A DNA stretch of 64,000 nt from Flectobacillus roseus (lineage in GTDB: Bacteria; Bacteroidota; Bacteroidia; Cytophagales; Spirosomataceae): the NCBI RefSeq assembly GCF_030056665.1, contig NZ_JASHIG010000032.1; one strand, 5' to 3'. The position numbers and the translations under genes are program-made. This document shows, piece after piece, positions 43,278-51,487 of the stretch (position 1 is the stretch's first letter; each line of letters starts with the position of its first letter). Below the pieces are notes generated by a model. The model made no database searches and was not told where the DNA came from. It was given only the letters and a program-made list of their open reading frames with translations.

Positions 43278-44288
43278 ATGCCATCAGTAGAGAGTTTGAA
43301 GCTGGAGCAGTTTGCGGAGACCGCAACTGACTATGCACACGACAATAAGTTGCACTTGCATTCGCAACTATTGCAGCCGGGATTGAACGGAATCCCAAAT
43401 TCACCAATCCGTCCATTATCAGATTTTGTACAGGGTATTCCTACAAAGGATAGAGTCCTTTTGCACGATTTTAAAATGGGTACAGTATTGCAACCTGACA
43501 AACGAGAAGGATTTACGCCAACAGCAGATGCCTTCAAAATCAAGCCTCGTTGGGCTCAGGTTGTAGAATGTAAAATCAACTTGCTTTTCTCGGAAAAGCA
43601 GATTGTGGCTTTACAAAAAACGTTTTTTGGGATGTTGTCTGGGGGTGGTCCTCAGAGTAAGTTGTTTTTGGAAAGATTTCCAACATTTGAGTCATTTTTT
43701 ATGTCGAAAGTTGTTGAGAAAGCCAAATCGGAGTTACGTAATATTTCACTTTGGAAAGGCTCAAGAAACGAGGCTATTCAGTCGCCACAAGCGATTTTTG
43801 ACGGTTGGTTGAAGCTCATTGACCAAGCGATTGTCGCTGACCTGATTCCAGAGGCTAACATGGCAGCGATTAACCCGATTACTACGTCCAATGGTATGGC
43901 TGAGCACAAGAAAATCGTAAACTTGTTGCCAGACGAATACAAGTACAGTGGTGAGATTATTGCGCTTGAAGGTGGTAACCATTTGACAGCTTATAACGAA
44001 AATTATCAGACTGTTAGAGGGACAACTCCATTGAACAACGCATTCAATCAGCAGTCAATCGAAGGCACTAATATTCCGTTCTTCGTTGAGCCAGGTTTGA
44101 CAGGTTCAGAGACACCAATCTTTACCACACGCAACAACTTTGTGTTGTTGTACGATGATGATTTTGAGTCTATGACTGTGACTGTTGACTACAATAAGCG
44201 TGATGAAAACCTTGCTTTGATTGTGAAGTTTCAGGCTCAACCCGAAATCATCGACTTTGCAGAGATTTGGTTAGGTAGCGTAGAATAG
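43278..44288 (+). CDS. Major capsid protein candidate
   Basis: The 336 residues show no motif I can name, but the size, soluble mixed alpha/beta composition and position immediately after the protease-scaffold gene make it the best major capsid candidate. It is followed by its own strong terminator, as expected for a highly expressed structural gene. Confidence 0.65.
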   Translation: MPSVESLKLEQFAETATDYAHDNKLHLHSQLLQPGLNGIPNSPIRPLSDFVQGIPTKDRVLLHDFKMGTVLQPDKREGFTPTADAFKIKPRWAQVVECKINLLFSEKQIVALQKTFFGMLSGGGPQSKLFLERFPTFESFFMSKVVEKAKSELRNISLWKGSRNEAIQSPQAIFDGWLKLIDQAIVADLIPEANMAAINPITTSNGMAEHKKIVNLLPDEYKYSGEIIALEGGNHLTAYNENYQTVRGTTPLNNAFNQQSIEGTNIPFFVEPGLTGSETPIFTTRNNFVLLYDDDFESMTVTVDYNKRDENLALIVKFQAQPEIIDFAEIWLGSVE

Positions 44289-44312
44289 TATTTTAAGGTA
44301 GTTTCTTAATAT

Positions 44313-44342
44313 AGTCCCTCTAGCAGTAGAGGGGCTTTTTTA
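44313..44342 (+). terminator. Terminator after the capsid candidate
   Basis: Stem GTCCCTCT/AGAGGGGC (one G-U) with a 6-nt loop, then T7. Rho-independent form. Confidence 0.75.
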
Positions 44343-44371
44343 GTAGAAAAACAAATAGAACGAGGAAAGAG

Positions 44372-44920
44372 ATGACAGTTGTAAGTTTTTCAAATGTTGA
44401 TGGCACTAGCCATCAAGCCCCAAACCCTGGGGGTATTCGCAAGGTGTATGTTGCCTTGGCGAAAGATATCGTTGGCGTGTGGCCAAACATCAAAACCGAT
44501 TTCGAAGACGGAGAAATTAAGGTATTGCCAACGATGAAAACAGGGAAAAAGTTTGCCGTGTATGAGTGCCCAGATGGTACCGTGGATGCTTCGCATAGCT
44601 ACACTGGCGAACCTGGTTATAGCTCGTACAAACACATGATTAACTTTTCACTAGCGGGGCATAATAAAGAGCTTTCAAAGGAGGTTAAGAAACATGAAAA
44701 TGCGGGTTCTGTTTACATCGTAGAAGAAAACGATGGTCAGCACTGCGTTGTGGGTAGTACTGATGTCCCAATTTTTTTGAAGCACGATTTAAAAACTGGT
44801 AAAAAAGGATCGGACAAAAGAGGATATGATTTTAAGGGAGAAGCTGACGGGTTCACTTTTGGTTTTACTCCTATTAAAGAATCGTTGATTTCAACCATTC
44901 CAATTTTGCCTGAAGAGTAG
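44372..44920 (+). CDS. Structural phage protein, possible head decoration or tail tube
   Basis: Not recognised. The 182 residues are beta-rich with an N-terminal segment HQAPNPGGIRKVYVALAKD, resembling proteins of the tail-tube or decoration class in size and placement. A separate terminator follows at 44945. The assignment to virion structure rests on neighbours. Confidence 0.5.
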   Translation: MTVVSFSNVDGTSHQAPNPGGIRKVYVALAKDIVGVWPNIKTDFEDGEIKVLPTMKTGKKFAVYECPDGTVDASHSYTGEPGYSSYKHMINFSLAGHNKELSKEVKKHENAGSVYIVEENDGQHCVVGSTDVPIFLKHDLKTGKKGSDKRGYDFKGEADGFTFGFTPIKESLISTIPILPEE

Positions 44921-44944
44921 TAAGCATTTATTTTTTGTTTCATA

Positions 44945-44969
44945 AGGCTCGTAATGGAGCCTTTTTTTC
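44945..44969 (+). terminator. Terminator after 44372-44920
   Basis: Stem AGGCTC/GAGCCT with a 6-nt loop, then T7. It lies 24 bp beyond the stop codon. Confidence 0.75.
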
Positions 44970-44980
44970 TTAATAGTAGC

Positions 44981-45160
44981 ATGACAAATTATGAATTAAT
45001 TCCAGATGCTGTACCTACTGATGGCATCGCTCATATTGTACCCGGATACGGTTCAATTACTATCAATGACTTGGTACCTGATAAGGTAATTGAGGCAATG
45101 CCCGAAAACCTGAGAGATAAGTATTTCAAAAAAAAAAATCAGGAGACGGCTCAAGCTTAA
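44981..45160 (+). CDS. Small acidic phage protein
   Basis: From Met at 44981 (the frame start at 44954 is inside the terminator) the product has 59 residues: MTNYELIPDAVPTDGIAHIV followed by an amphipathic helix. It resembles small proteins located between capsid and connector genes. Not recognised. Confidence 0.5.
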   Translation: MTNYELIPDAVPTDGIAHIVPGYGSITINDLVPDKVIEAMPENLRDKYFKKKNQETAQA

Positions 45161-45190
45161 GCTCAACAATTAAAACCCCAAAGAAATCTA

Positions 45191-45808
45191 ATGTCAAAGC
45201 AAAGTCAAAAAAATCAGCAGACTAATGCTGAAAATGTCGAGAAGCAACCCTCTATTGGAAATTCTGATACTGAAAATGGAAACATTGGAACAGTAAATGG
45301 AAAAAATGACACTGAAGTACCTACTATCAAAGTTCTTGTGGTTGGTTCTGGTCATGGAGGAACAATTGATGAAACTTATGAAGTTGCGGCTAAAATTAGT
45401 GCTATTGATGGTGTAGTTTTTGTTCATGTAGATGCCAATGATTTACCAAAAGGAACACTTGAAGAGCTTTCTATTGAGGAGCTACACAAGCTATATGGAT
45501 TATGCAACAAATCTATCATGCAAATGCAACCAGATGATGATGGATTTCAAGCAACGATGAATTTAATGTCAAAACTTCGTACAAAATCTGATAGTTTCGA
45601 CCCTTTGGAATCTTTCAAGCAGGCGTTCCCAACTGAAGCTAAAATGCTAAATCGAAAAACCCCAGCAGAAAAAGCTAAAGAACGACTAGAAAAACTTCAA
45701 AACGAGGAAGCTCAAAAAGTTGCTGAAATCGCTAAGAAGAAAGCTGAGGAAGAAAAAAAGAAGTCTGGAGAAAAGCAAGAAGACGAATCTGAAGAAAGTA
45801 AGGAGTAA
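45191..45808 (+). CDS. Phage protein with charged coiled-coil tail
   Basis: Not recognised. Of 205 residues, the first 50 are polar and low complexity, the middle (VPTIKVLVVGSGHGGTIDET) may form a small domain, and the last 50 are a highly charged Lys/Glu helix. It ends at a strong terminator. It could be a virion assembly protein. Confidence 0.5.
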   Translation: MSKQSQKNQQTNAENVEKQPSIGNSDTENGNIGTVNGKNDTEVPTIKVLVVGSGHGGTIDETYEVAAKISAIDGVVFVHVDANDLPKGTLEELSIEELHKLYGLCNKSIMQMQPDDDGFQATMNLMSKLRTKSDSFDPLESFKQAFPTEAKMLNRKTPAEKAKERLEKLQNEEAQKVAEIAKKKAEEEKKKSGEKQEDESEESKE

Positions 45809-45816
45809 TAGTAAAA

Positions 45817-45850
45817 AGAGTCTATAGCTAAAAACTATAGACTCTTTTTT
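45817..45850 (+). terminator. Strong terminator after 45191-45808
   Basis: An 11-bp perfect stem (AGAGTCTATAG with CTATAGACTCT), 7-nt loop and T6. It isolates the next transcript, which starts with a structured leader. Confidence 0.85.
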
Positions 45851-45863
45851 GTATGTTTGCAGT

Positions 45864-45984
45864 CCTGATTATAGTATATTTTTTGGTGGTGCACCGTCGG
45901 CAAGGCTTTGCCGATTGGCATGGGGGTGCAAGTCCCCTATTGGTGTACTGCTATCAGTATTATAATCAGGAGTGACCAATCGGC
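45864..45984 (+). ncRNA. Structured leader RNA with switch-like pairing upstream of 45991
   Basis: A perfect 10-bp closing helix (CCTGATTATA 45864-45873 with TATAATCAGG 45961-45970), extendable by four more pairs, encloses at least two internal hairpins. These are CGGCAA/TTGCCG (about 45898-45913) and GGGG/CCCC (about 45922-45937). Downstream CCAATCGGC (45976-45984), just before the ATG at 45991, is complementary to GCCGATTGG (45910-45918). That pairing would break the CGGCAA/TTGCCG hairpin. Two exclusive folds are the hallmark of a riboswitch-type element. No known class recognised. Confidence 0.6.
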
Positions 45985-45990
45985 TTTTTT

Positions 45991-46239
45991 ATGGCAAATC
46001 CTACCGACAGAGCTTCATTAGTACAAACCCTTAAATCTTCGGATATCTATCCAGAAGACCTAGGAATGACCCTTGTTCTATACCTTGTAGAACATCAAAA
46101 TTGGATTGAGGAGACGGACCTGCTGAGACAAGACCCTTTACGATATGTAGAGGAAACAGACTATTTCAATGACATTTTGGGCTTTACAAAACACATAGTT
46201 GACTATAGTGTTTTGAAGCGATACGGACTTGTAATGTAG
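45991..46239 (+). CDS. Small phage protein behind a structured leader
   Basis: Not recognised. The 82-residue product is acidic and helical (MANPTDRASLVQTLKSSDIYPED at the start). Its start codon lies six bases after the switch-like segment CCAATCGGC, so its translation is likely to be affected by the RNA structure. Confidence 0.6.
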   Translation: MANPTDRASLVQTLKSSDIYPEDLGMTLVLYLVEHQNWIEETDLLRQDPLRYVEETDYFNDILGFTKHIVDYSVLKRYGLVM

Positions 46240-46285
46240 TCCAAAGGTTGTAATTCTTCGTGCTATATCTTGCTAAAAAAAGCTT

Positions 46286-46972
46286 ATGACCAACGAAGAA
46301 CACAAACGGCAATTGCACATTGCCAAAGCCAACCTGCGGTTAATACAAAGGCAACATCAAGATGGAATAGCTACCAAAAAGCAGCTTGATGAAGCAGAGC
46401 AAATCCTTGCTAACTTACGAGCCTATCAAGTACCAAATGAGCCTCCCAAAGCTCAGAAAGCAGCTTTTGAAGTACCTCAAAGCAGCTTTTCGACTACGAC
46501 TACTCAAGCGCCAGAATTGACTGAATCAGTCAAGAGCTTGTTAGATAGTCTAATCAAAAAGCGGGATGAGGCGCACGCCAAAAAAGCTACGCTCAGTAAC
46601 CAGCTCCACACAATCCCCGAACACGAAAATTGCCCGGATATCGTATCCGAAATATTGGCTTTGCGCAATGTCTGGAAGGAATACAATTCCAAGATAAAGT
46701 TTATCCAGCAAAACGGCTGTTTGCCCGAAAGTCAGGAAACGCCTGTTGAATCCAAGGGAATCGACGAAAGCGAGTTCCTGAAGGCTATCGAAGTCAAAGA
46801 GCTTTGGGCAATTAGTCAAGATATCGACAACTGTCGTAGTAACCTAAGCAAAGCTCGCAAGCAACTTAAGAATGTTAGTGACCCGCTCCGACAACTCCAC
46901 TACCAACGCAAAATAGCAGAGCTTGAGTGGAAATTATCACAACTTTTAACCGTATTTAACGCAAAGAAATGA
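46286..46972 (+). CDS. Coiled-coil phage protein
   Basis: Not recognised. The 228 residues form two helical blocks (about 1-55 and 85-225) separated by a Pro/Ser/Thr-rich linker (about 55-80). Its stop overlaps the next start by 4 bp (ATGA). Possible scaffolding, tape or DNA-associated role, but unproven. Confidence 0.55.
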   Translation: MTNEEHKRQLHIAKANLRLIQRQHQDGIATKKQLDEAEQILANLRAYQVPNEPPKAQKAAFEVPQSSFSTTTTQAPELTESVKSLLDSLIKKRDEAHAKKATLSNQLHTIPEHENCPDIVSEILALRNVWKEYNSKIKFIQQNGCLPESQETPVESKGIDESEFLKAIEVKELWAISQDIDNCRSNLSKARKQLKNVSDPLRQLHYQRKIAELEWKLSQLLTVFNAKK

Positions 46973-47337
46973 TTATCAAACATACAGTAACCAAGAAACT
47001 CGAAACAGGTTGGAAACGCCATGTATTCCAATGTATCAACGATACCAATGCCGATTTTTCCGGCGAATTTTTCCTAGAGCTTAAAGCTTTGCTAGGAGCT
47101 GTCTTCAATGCCCATCAAGTAATTCAGCTCAAGAAGGGAGCTGTCAAATACTTTACCATAGACCTTGAGGACAAAAACGCCAGTCGCTGGAGTAAGTTTA
47201 AGTGTAGCTTCAGTTATGCAACTAGACTGGATACTTACAAAGGGAAAAAGGTAGAAAAGTACGAGAATCTCACAGATGTAGTAATTCAAAATAATATCAA
47301 TACAAATAAACAGATCAATAGTTTAAAATGGTGGTAG
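46969..47337 (+). CDS. Phage protein, unknown
   Basis: Not recognised. The 122 residues are basic (MIIKHTVTKKLETGWKRHVF). It overlaps both neighbours, 4 bp upstream and 10 bp with the ParB-like gene downstream, so it is part of a coupled block with it and the glycosyltransferase. Confidence 0.55.
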   Translation: MIIKHTVTKKLETGWKRHVFQCINDTNADFSGEFFLELKALLGAVFNAHQVIQLKKGAVKYFTIDLEDKNASRWSKFKCSFSYATRLDTYKGKKVEKYENLTDVVIQNNINTNKQINSLKWW

Positions 47338-47966
47338 AGGGGTTGAAATGGCACACCGAGCAGATTCGGTGGGTCGATATGGTGACGTTCGATAAGAACG
47401 CACGAAAGATTAAAGTAGAGAACCGTAAAAACTTGGCGGAATCTCTCAAGGAATTTGATGTAGTGGACATTCCTACGCTCGATGTAGATAATGTCATTAT
47501 CGGTGGGCATCAGCGATGTATGACGATGATTCATGCAGGACGTGGTGAGGAGCTGACGGACGTCCGCAAACCAAACCGCAAGTTGACTGAGGCAGAATTC
47601 AAGAAACTTAATTTGATTTTGAACTCAGACAAGTATCGCGGTGAGTTCGACCTGATGATGCTCCGTGACAACTTCTCGGAGTTTGATTTGGGTCAAGAGC
47701 TAGGTATTGACTTGGCAGAGCTGGACAAAGACGTCGCCGAAACTAACGAAGTAGGCAAAGTTGAAGCAGATCCAGAATTGCCCATTGTGCCAAAGTACTC
47801 CGAGAAGTATTCGGCTGTAGTGATTGTGATTGATAACAGTATCGACGAAAACTTTGTCCGTTCGGTATTGGGTTTGGGTGTGGAGCAAGATTATAAGACG
47901 TCGAATAAGGGTGAGTCGTATGTGACAACCGCTAAAAGCTTTATAGAAAAATGGAACAGCCGATAA
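47328..47966 (+). CDS. ParB-like nuclease-fold protein
   Basis: The 212 residues carry a ParB N-terminal-type domain. Visible are an early strand, VTFDKNARKIKVENRKNLAESLKEF (about 19-43), and a GGHQR motif (59-63) that corresponds to the GxxR nucleotide-binding box of ParB/Srx proteins. The C-terminal half differs from plasmid ParB. Phage ParB-like genes next to DNA-modifying enzymes are known. It overlaps the TAGT-like gene by 16 bp. Confidence 0.75.
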   Translation: MVVEGLKWHTEQIRWVDMVTFDKNARKIKVENRKNLAESLKEFDVVDIPTLDVDNVIIGGHQRCMTMIHAGRGEELTDVRKPNRKLTEAEFKKLNLILNSDKYRGEFDLMMLRDNFSEFDLGQELGIDLAELDKDVAETNEVGKVEADPELPIVPKYSEKYSAVVIVIDNSIDENFVRSVLGLGVEQDYKTSNKGESYVTTAKSFIEKWNSR

Positions 47967-48688
47967 AAGTATTGATAGCCTCGCACAAGCGCGCCGACCG
48001 CATCACAACCCACGAGAAGGTTGCCAATAGTATTATTTGTATTCCTGAAAGCCAATTGGGCGAGTATCGAGAGCGATGCCCCGATACTGAAATTGTTACA
48101 CATCCTGATAGTGTCATAGGCTTGAGCTGGAAGCGCCAGTGGATGATGGAGCACTTTGGCGATGCCTTTCATCTCGATGATGATTTGGCATTTATGAAGC
48201 GCATCTATACCGAAACGGGTGAAGAAGATAAACTCAGTCCGGATGAAATTTATGATGTCATTCAGGTAACAGCTCGCACGGCCAAGCGAATGGGAGTGTA
48301 TCTCTGGGGCTTCAATACCTGCGGGAAACCCTTCACTTACAATGCACTTCAGCCGCTCCAAATGAGCGGTTATGTAAATACCTGTGCGTTCGGATTGTTT
48401 ACGGGTTCAAAGCTATTTTTCAGACCTGAGCAAAGATATCAGGAAGATTATTGGATATCGGGGCTAAATGCCTATTACAATCGCAAAATTTTGCGAGATA
48501 ATAGGTATTATTTTCATTTTAATGATACCTGGACTGGAGCTGGAGGACTTGCCGAGTTTCGCAACATGCAGACACTTGAAGAAACCCTCAACAATCTTCA
48601 GGGGATTTTTGGAAAAGATGTAGTTAAGGTTCGAAAACTTGGAACTAAAAACCATCCCTTCCAAATGAACTTTAGTGTTCCATTTTAA
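47951..48688 (+). CDS. TET-associated-type DNA-base glycosyltransferase (TAGT-like)
   Basis: The 245 residues look like a GT-A glycosyltransferase with the start IKVLIASHKRA (about 5-15) and a DDD metal-binding motif (76-78, FHLDDDLAFM). The overall pattern matches the TAGT family described in phages, where it is predicted to glycosylate oxidised thymine or cytosine bases in DNA. No TET/JBP oxygenase is in the window; it may be beyond the edge or the substrate may be different. Coupled with the ParB-like gene. Confidence 0.7.
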   Translation: MEQPIKVLIASHKRADRITTHEKVANSIICIPESQLGEYRERCPDTEIVTHPDSVIGLSWKRQWMMEHFGDAFHLDDDLAFMKRIYTETGEEDKLSPDEIYDVIQVTARTAKRMGVYLWGFNTCGKPFTYNALQPLQMSGYVNTCAFGLFTGSKLFFRPEQRYQEDYWISGLNAYYNRKILRDNRYYFHFNDTWTGAGGLAEFRNMQTLEETLNNLQGIFGKDVVKVRKLGTKNHPFQMNFSVPF

Positions 48689-48774
48689 CATTTGACCAAA
48701 TAATATTTTAAAGTTAAGCCAGGTGATGAGCTGCTGCAAAAAATATTATTTGGTTTACCCTACTTTTTAGAGAT

Positions 48775-49140
48775 ATGCCAACGCCAAAAAAAAATGAATT
48801 ACCACCTCACTTTAACAGGTGGATAGATTTTTATCGACATCTGAAACAATATGATCATCATTTTATGTCAGATGATAATTATCATGCTTTCGATTATTAT
48901 ATCGAGCCTCGTTTTGATATTATGTATGGGGTTCAATATTCTGGAGTACGTGAATTTACTTTGTACAGAATTGATAAGTCTTTTCTATACAAAAAAGCAC
49001 TTGAAGAGCTAGAAAACAACATGTTGAGTTCAGAGGAAACAGAAAGAATAATCAATCGTATCAATACTCAACAGATACCTATATTGGAATATCCTATTAT
49101 AAGAAATTCATTTAAAAAATTAAGATATATCAAAAAGTAA
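48775..49140 (+). CDS. Phage protein, unknown
   Basis: Not recognised. The 121 residues are rich in His, Tyr and Asp in the first half (PHFNRWIDFYRHLKQYDHHF). It ends at a strong terminator. Confidence 0.5.
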   Translation: MPTPKKNELPPHFNRWIDFYRHLKQYDHHFMSDDNYHAFDYYIEPRFDIMYGVQYSGVREFTLYRIDKSFLYKKALEELENNMLSSEETERIINRINTQQIPILEYPIIRNSFKKLRYIKK

Positions 49141-49167
49141 AACCTGCCAACAGTGCAGGTTTTTTTA
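49141..49167 (+). terminator. Terminator after 48775-49140
   Basis: Stem AACCTGC/GCAGGTT with a 7-nt loop, followed by T6. It starts at the stop codon. Confidence 0.8.
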
Positions 49168-49174
49168 TGCTTTT

Positions 49175-49243
49175 AGACTGCCAAACTTACCGTAAAATAA
49201 AAGAATCACTGTTTTTCACCCTTGTACCCATTGCCTACCTTCG
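49175..49243 (+). promoter_or_regulatory. Phage promoter family, copy B
   Basis: TTT (49214-49216), 19 nt, TACCTTCG (49236-49243). The preceding sequence GACTGCCAAACTTACCG, then AAAATAAAAGAATCACTG is almost identical to copy C. It drives the gene at 49276. Confidence 0.65.
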
Positions 49244-49275
49244 TAATACAATAAACGATTTAAAAACAACAAGTT

Positions 49276-49488
49276 ATGTTTTACTTCAATCAAAAGATTC
49301 AACTCAAAAACGATTCAAAAACCTATATTTTCAAGAAGGAGGTTAATAACATTTTAGTTTTTCAAAGCGAGGGTCAAACCTTCGAGTTTCAAAAAGATGA
49401 GTTTGCTCAGGACAACGTAATTGTTCTCTGGGAAACAATTAAGCTCTTCGGAGGCACACCAATCAAAAGGCTAGCTCGAGCAAACTAA
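49276..49488 (+). CDS. Small phage protein, unknown
   Basis: Not recognised. The 70 residues are strand-rich and aromatic. It has its own promoter (copy B). Confidence 0.5.
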   Translation: MFYFNQKIQLKNDSKTYIFKKEVNNILVFQSEGQTFEFQKDEFAQDNVIVLWETIKLFGGTPIKRLARAN

Positions 49489-49563
49489 CCTTACAAAAGT
49501 TTACTGAAATTATATACAAAAATTTGCTCAAATTATATACAACTGGTTTTCAATTTATAAAAA

Positions 49564-50247
49564 ATGAAAAGTTTCAAATTAGGTGCCAATGCAGAAAGGC
49601 ACATGAAGAAGTACGCCGGTACTTCCAACGAAGATTACATCGAGTTCGCGGCCCAAACAGCCAGAAAGGTTACTACTAGTAGATTCGACACCGAAATATG
49701 CGAAAGGTTAGATATCTACAATATTGCTCACCTGCCTTACAAAGCCACAGAGCTCCCATTTGGCATAGAGGAATATGAAGCAGATGACTATTTACTCGAG
49801 CATTCCAACAACCCTTTAGAGCTTGCAGAGCTTTGGCAGAAAGCAAAAGCCAATGAATCAAGTGATAGCTCAAAGAATTACATTATTTCGGAGTTCCTGA
49901 AGCCATTCCCTCGAGAGAGCTTTGAAAGATTTGCAGATAAGAATTGGCTGAGTGATGTGAGCAAAGCATGGTTCAATAAGGATGGTTTAGCGCTAGATGT
50001 TCAAGCTCAAGAAATGAACTCCCTATTTTTTGTAGAAAATGAAATAACCATCGATGATTTGATTGAGTTTGTGAGGACCTACAAACGATATAGCTACAAG
50101 TCACCAGCCACAATTTTAGTTGAACGTATAGAACAACGGTTCAAAGACTCCGCAGGCTTTCAAATCAAAGACTACTATGTCGAGCACTTGTTGAAGTCTT
50201 GCTATCCAAAGTACGAAGTAGAAACCTTTGAAGACATTCCCTTTTAA
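49564..50247 (+). CDS. Phage protein, unknown
   Basis: Not recognised. The 227-residue product is acidic and helical throughout. The leader motif CTGGTTTTCAAT (49543-49554) lies 9 bp upstream of the ATG. Its stop overlaps the start of the methylase-like gene (TAATG), suggesting that the two work together. Confidence 0.6.
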   Translation: MKSFKLGANAERHMKKYAGTSNEDYIEFAAQTARKVTTSRFDTEICERLDIYNIAHLPYKATELPFGIEEYEADDYLLEHSNNPLELAELWQKAKANESSDSSKNYIISEFLKPFPRESFERFADKNWLSDVSKAWFNKDGLALDVQAQEMNSLFFVENEITIDDLIEFVRTYKRYSYKSPATILVERIEQRFKDSAGFQIKDYYVEHLLKSCYPKYEVETFEDIPF

Positions 50248-51062
50248 TGGCAAAGACAGTAGATGTACCGCACGAGTTGAGGGAGTTCAACGAGGCATTT
50301 AATAAGCTTGGAGGATATCGCTGGGACGTAGCTGAAGTATTCCACGACCTCTTAGATTTTATGATAGCTTGCTGGGCACCACACGGAGATAAAGAACTAG
50401 CAGAAAGGCTTAAAAGAAAGTATAAAGACGATTACCATTACCTCAGCGCGATGATGGCAGCACTATTAAGGTGCTACAATGAAAGCTTCAAAAAACGCAA
50501 TTGGTACGATGGATTAGGCACCTACTACGAAATCATAGCAAGCCGAAGCAAAAGCAGTGCCTTGGGACAGTTTTTCACTCCTGAAGGTATCTGTGACCTT
50601 CTAACAGAAATGAATGCAGATTATGTCAATCCACCAGTAAATAAGACGATTAATGACCCTGCATGTGGGTCTGGAAGGCTCCTACTTTCCTTCCATGTGC
50701 GAGCTCCACAAAATACCCACTTTGCCTGTGATATCGACCCTATTTGCGCTAAAATGACGGCATTCAATATGTGCATACATGGAGTAAGGGGACAAATAAC
50801 CTGTGGTAATGCCCTTGACCTTACCAGCGACTGGAGATTTGGTTTTGAGATTAATAGATTACTAAAATTTGGAATCCCATCTATCGAACGAATTAACGCT
50901 AATCAATGCGCTCAATACCATTCTTTCGAGCAAATGGTCAATAAGTTTAAGGAAGATATGAAGGCGAAAAACGAGGTCATTACCGAGGAGAAAATACAAC
51001 AAAAGATAGCCGAAAAGATAGCAAAACAGTCTGCCATTACGGGTCAATTATCTTTGTTTTAG
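50247..51062 (+). CDS. N6-adenine DNA methylase-like protein without a visible NPPY motif
   Basis: The 271 residues resemble type I modification (HsdM-like) methylases: a helical N-terminal region, the GQFFTP motif (about 107-112), SAM-binding motif I DPACGSG (137-143), and a following AcDIDP acidic strand. The usual catalytic NPPY/F tetrad after motif I is not visible; an NPP at about 128-130 precedes motif I. It could be an inactive methylase fold or one with a changed catalytic motif. Coupled with the gene at 49564. Confidence 0.7.
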   Translation: MAKTVDVPHELREFNEAFNKLGGYRWDVAEVFHDLLDFMIACWAPHGDKELAERLKRKYKDDYHYLSAMMAALLRCYNESFKKRNWYDGLGTYYEIIASRSKSSALGQFFTPEGICDLLTEMNADYVNPPVNKTINDPACGSGRLLLSFHVRAPQNTHFACDIDPICAKMTAFNMCIHGVRGQITCGNALDLTSDWRFGFEINRLLKFGIPSIERINANQCAQYHSFEQMVNKFKEDMKAKNEVITEEKIQQKIAEKIAKQSAITGQLSLF

Positions 51063-51129
51063 ACTGCCAAATTTACCGCAAAATAAAAGAATCACTGTTT
51101 TACACCCTTGTCACCATTGCCTAAATTCG
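51062..51129 (+). promoter_or_regulatory. Phage promoter family, copy C
   Basis: TTA (51100-51102), 19 nt, TAAATTCG (51122-51129), preceded by GACTGCCAAATTTACCG and AAAATAAAAGAATCACTG as in copy B. The leader motif CTGGTTTTCAAT follows at 51145-51156. It starts the unit of small genes at 51171. Confidence 0.65.
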
Positions 51130-51170
51130 TAATACAATAAATATCTGGTTTTCAATTTAACACTAAGAAA

Positions 51171-51317
51171 ATGAAGCAATTCACAATTTACTACAGCACC
51201 CAAAAAGGAGTTACGGGTGCCCTCCCCCTGTATGCTTATAGTGAGCAAAATGCAATTGAAATGTTCGAAGAGCAGTACACCAAATGGACAGTTGTTAAGG
51301 TAATCAAAGCATGGTAA
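51171..51317 (+). CDS. Small phage protein
   Basis: A 48-residue frame beginning MKQFTIYYSTQKGVTGALPL and ending in a Lys/Trp-rich tail. Its stop overlaps the next ATG by one base (TAATG). It follows promoter C. Not recognised. Confidence 0.5.
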   Translation: MKQFTIYYSTQKGVTGALPLYAYSEQNAIEMFEEQYTKWTVVKVIKAW

Positions 51318-51487
51318 TGCAACTCAAAGACATAAGCTGGAGAGCTAGGCTCTCTAGCATTATGAAAGATGCCTGGCGCTTCTTCAGAAATGGAATTGTC
51401 AGCTTTTCACTATCTCTCAAGCTTAGTTGGAAAGTTGCAAAAGGTGAAATTACTACTACTCAAATCAAGAAAATGCTCAAGAAATGA
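51317..51487 (+). CDS. Small basic phage protein
   Basis: A 56-residue frame coupled to both neighbours (TAATG before, ATGA after). It is rich in Lys, Arg and Ser (RARLSSIMKDAWRFFRNG) and may form an amphipathic helix. Function unknown. Confidence 0.5.
   Translation: MQLKDISWRARLSSIMKDAWRFFRNGIVSFSLSLKLSWKVAKGEITTTQIKKMLKK

Noticed and set aside
45864..45984. Group II intron or tRNA-like element
   Set aside because: Only about 120 nt, no intron-encoded protein and no cloverleaf; left as an unclassified structured leader.
50247..51062. Complete restriction-modification system
   Set aside because: No restriction or specificity gene is adjacent, and the methylase-like protein lacks the catalytic tetrad.
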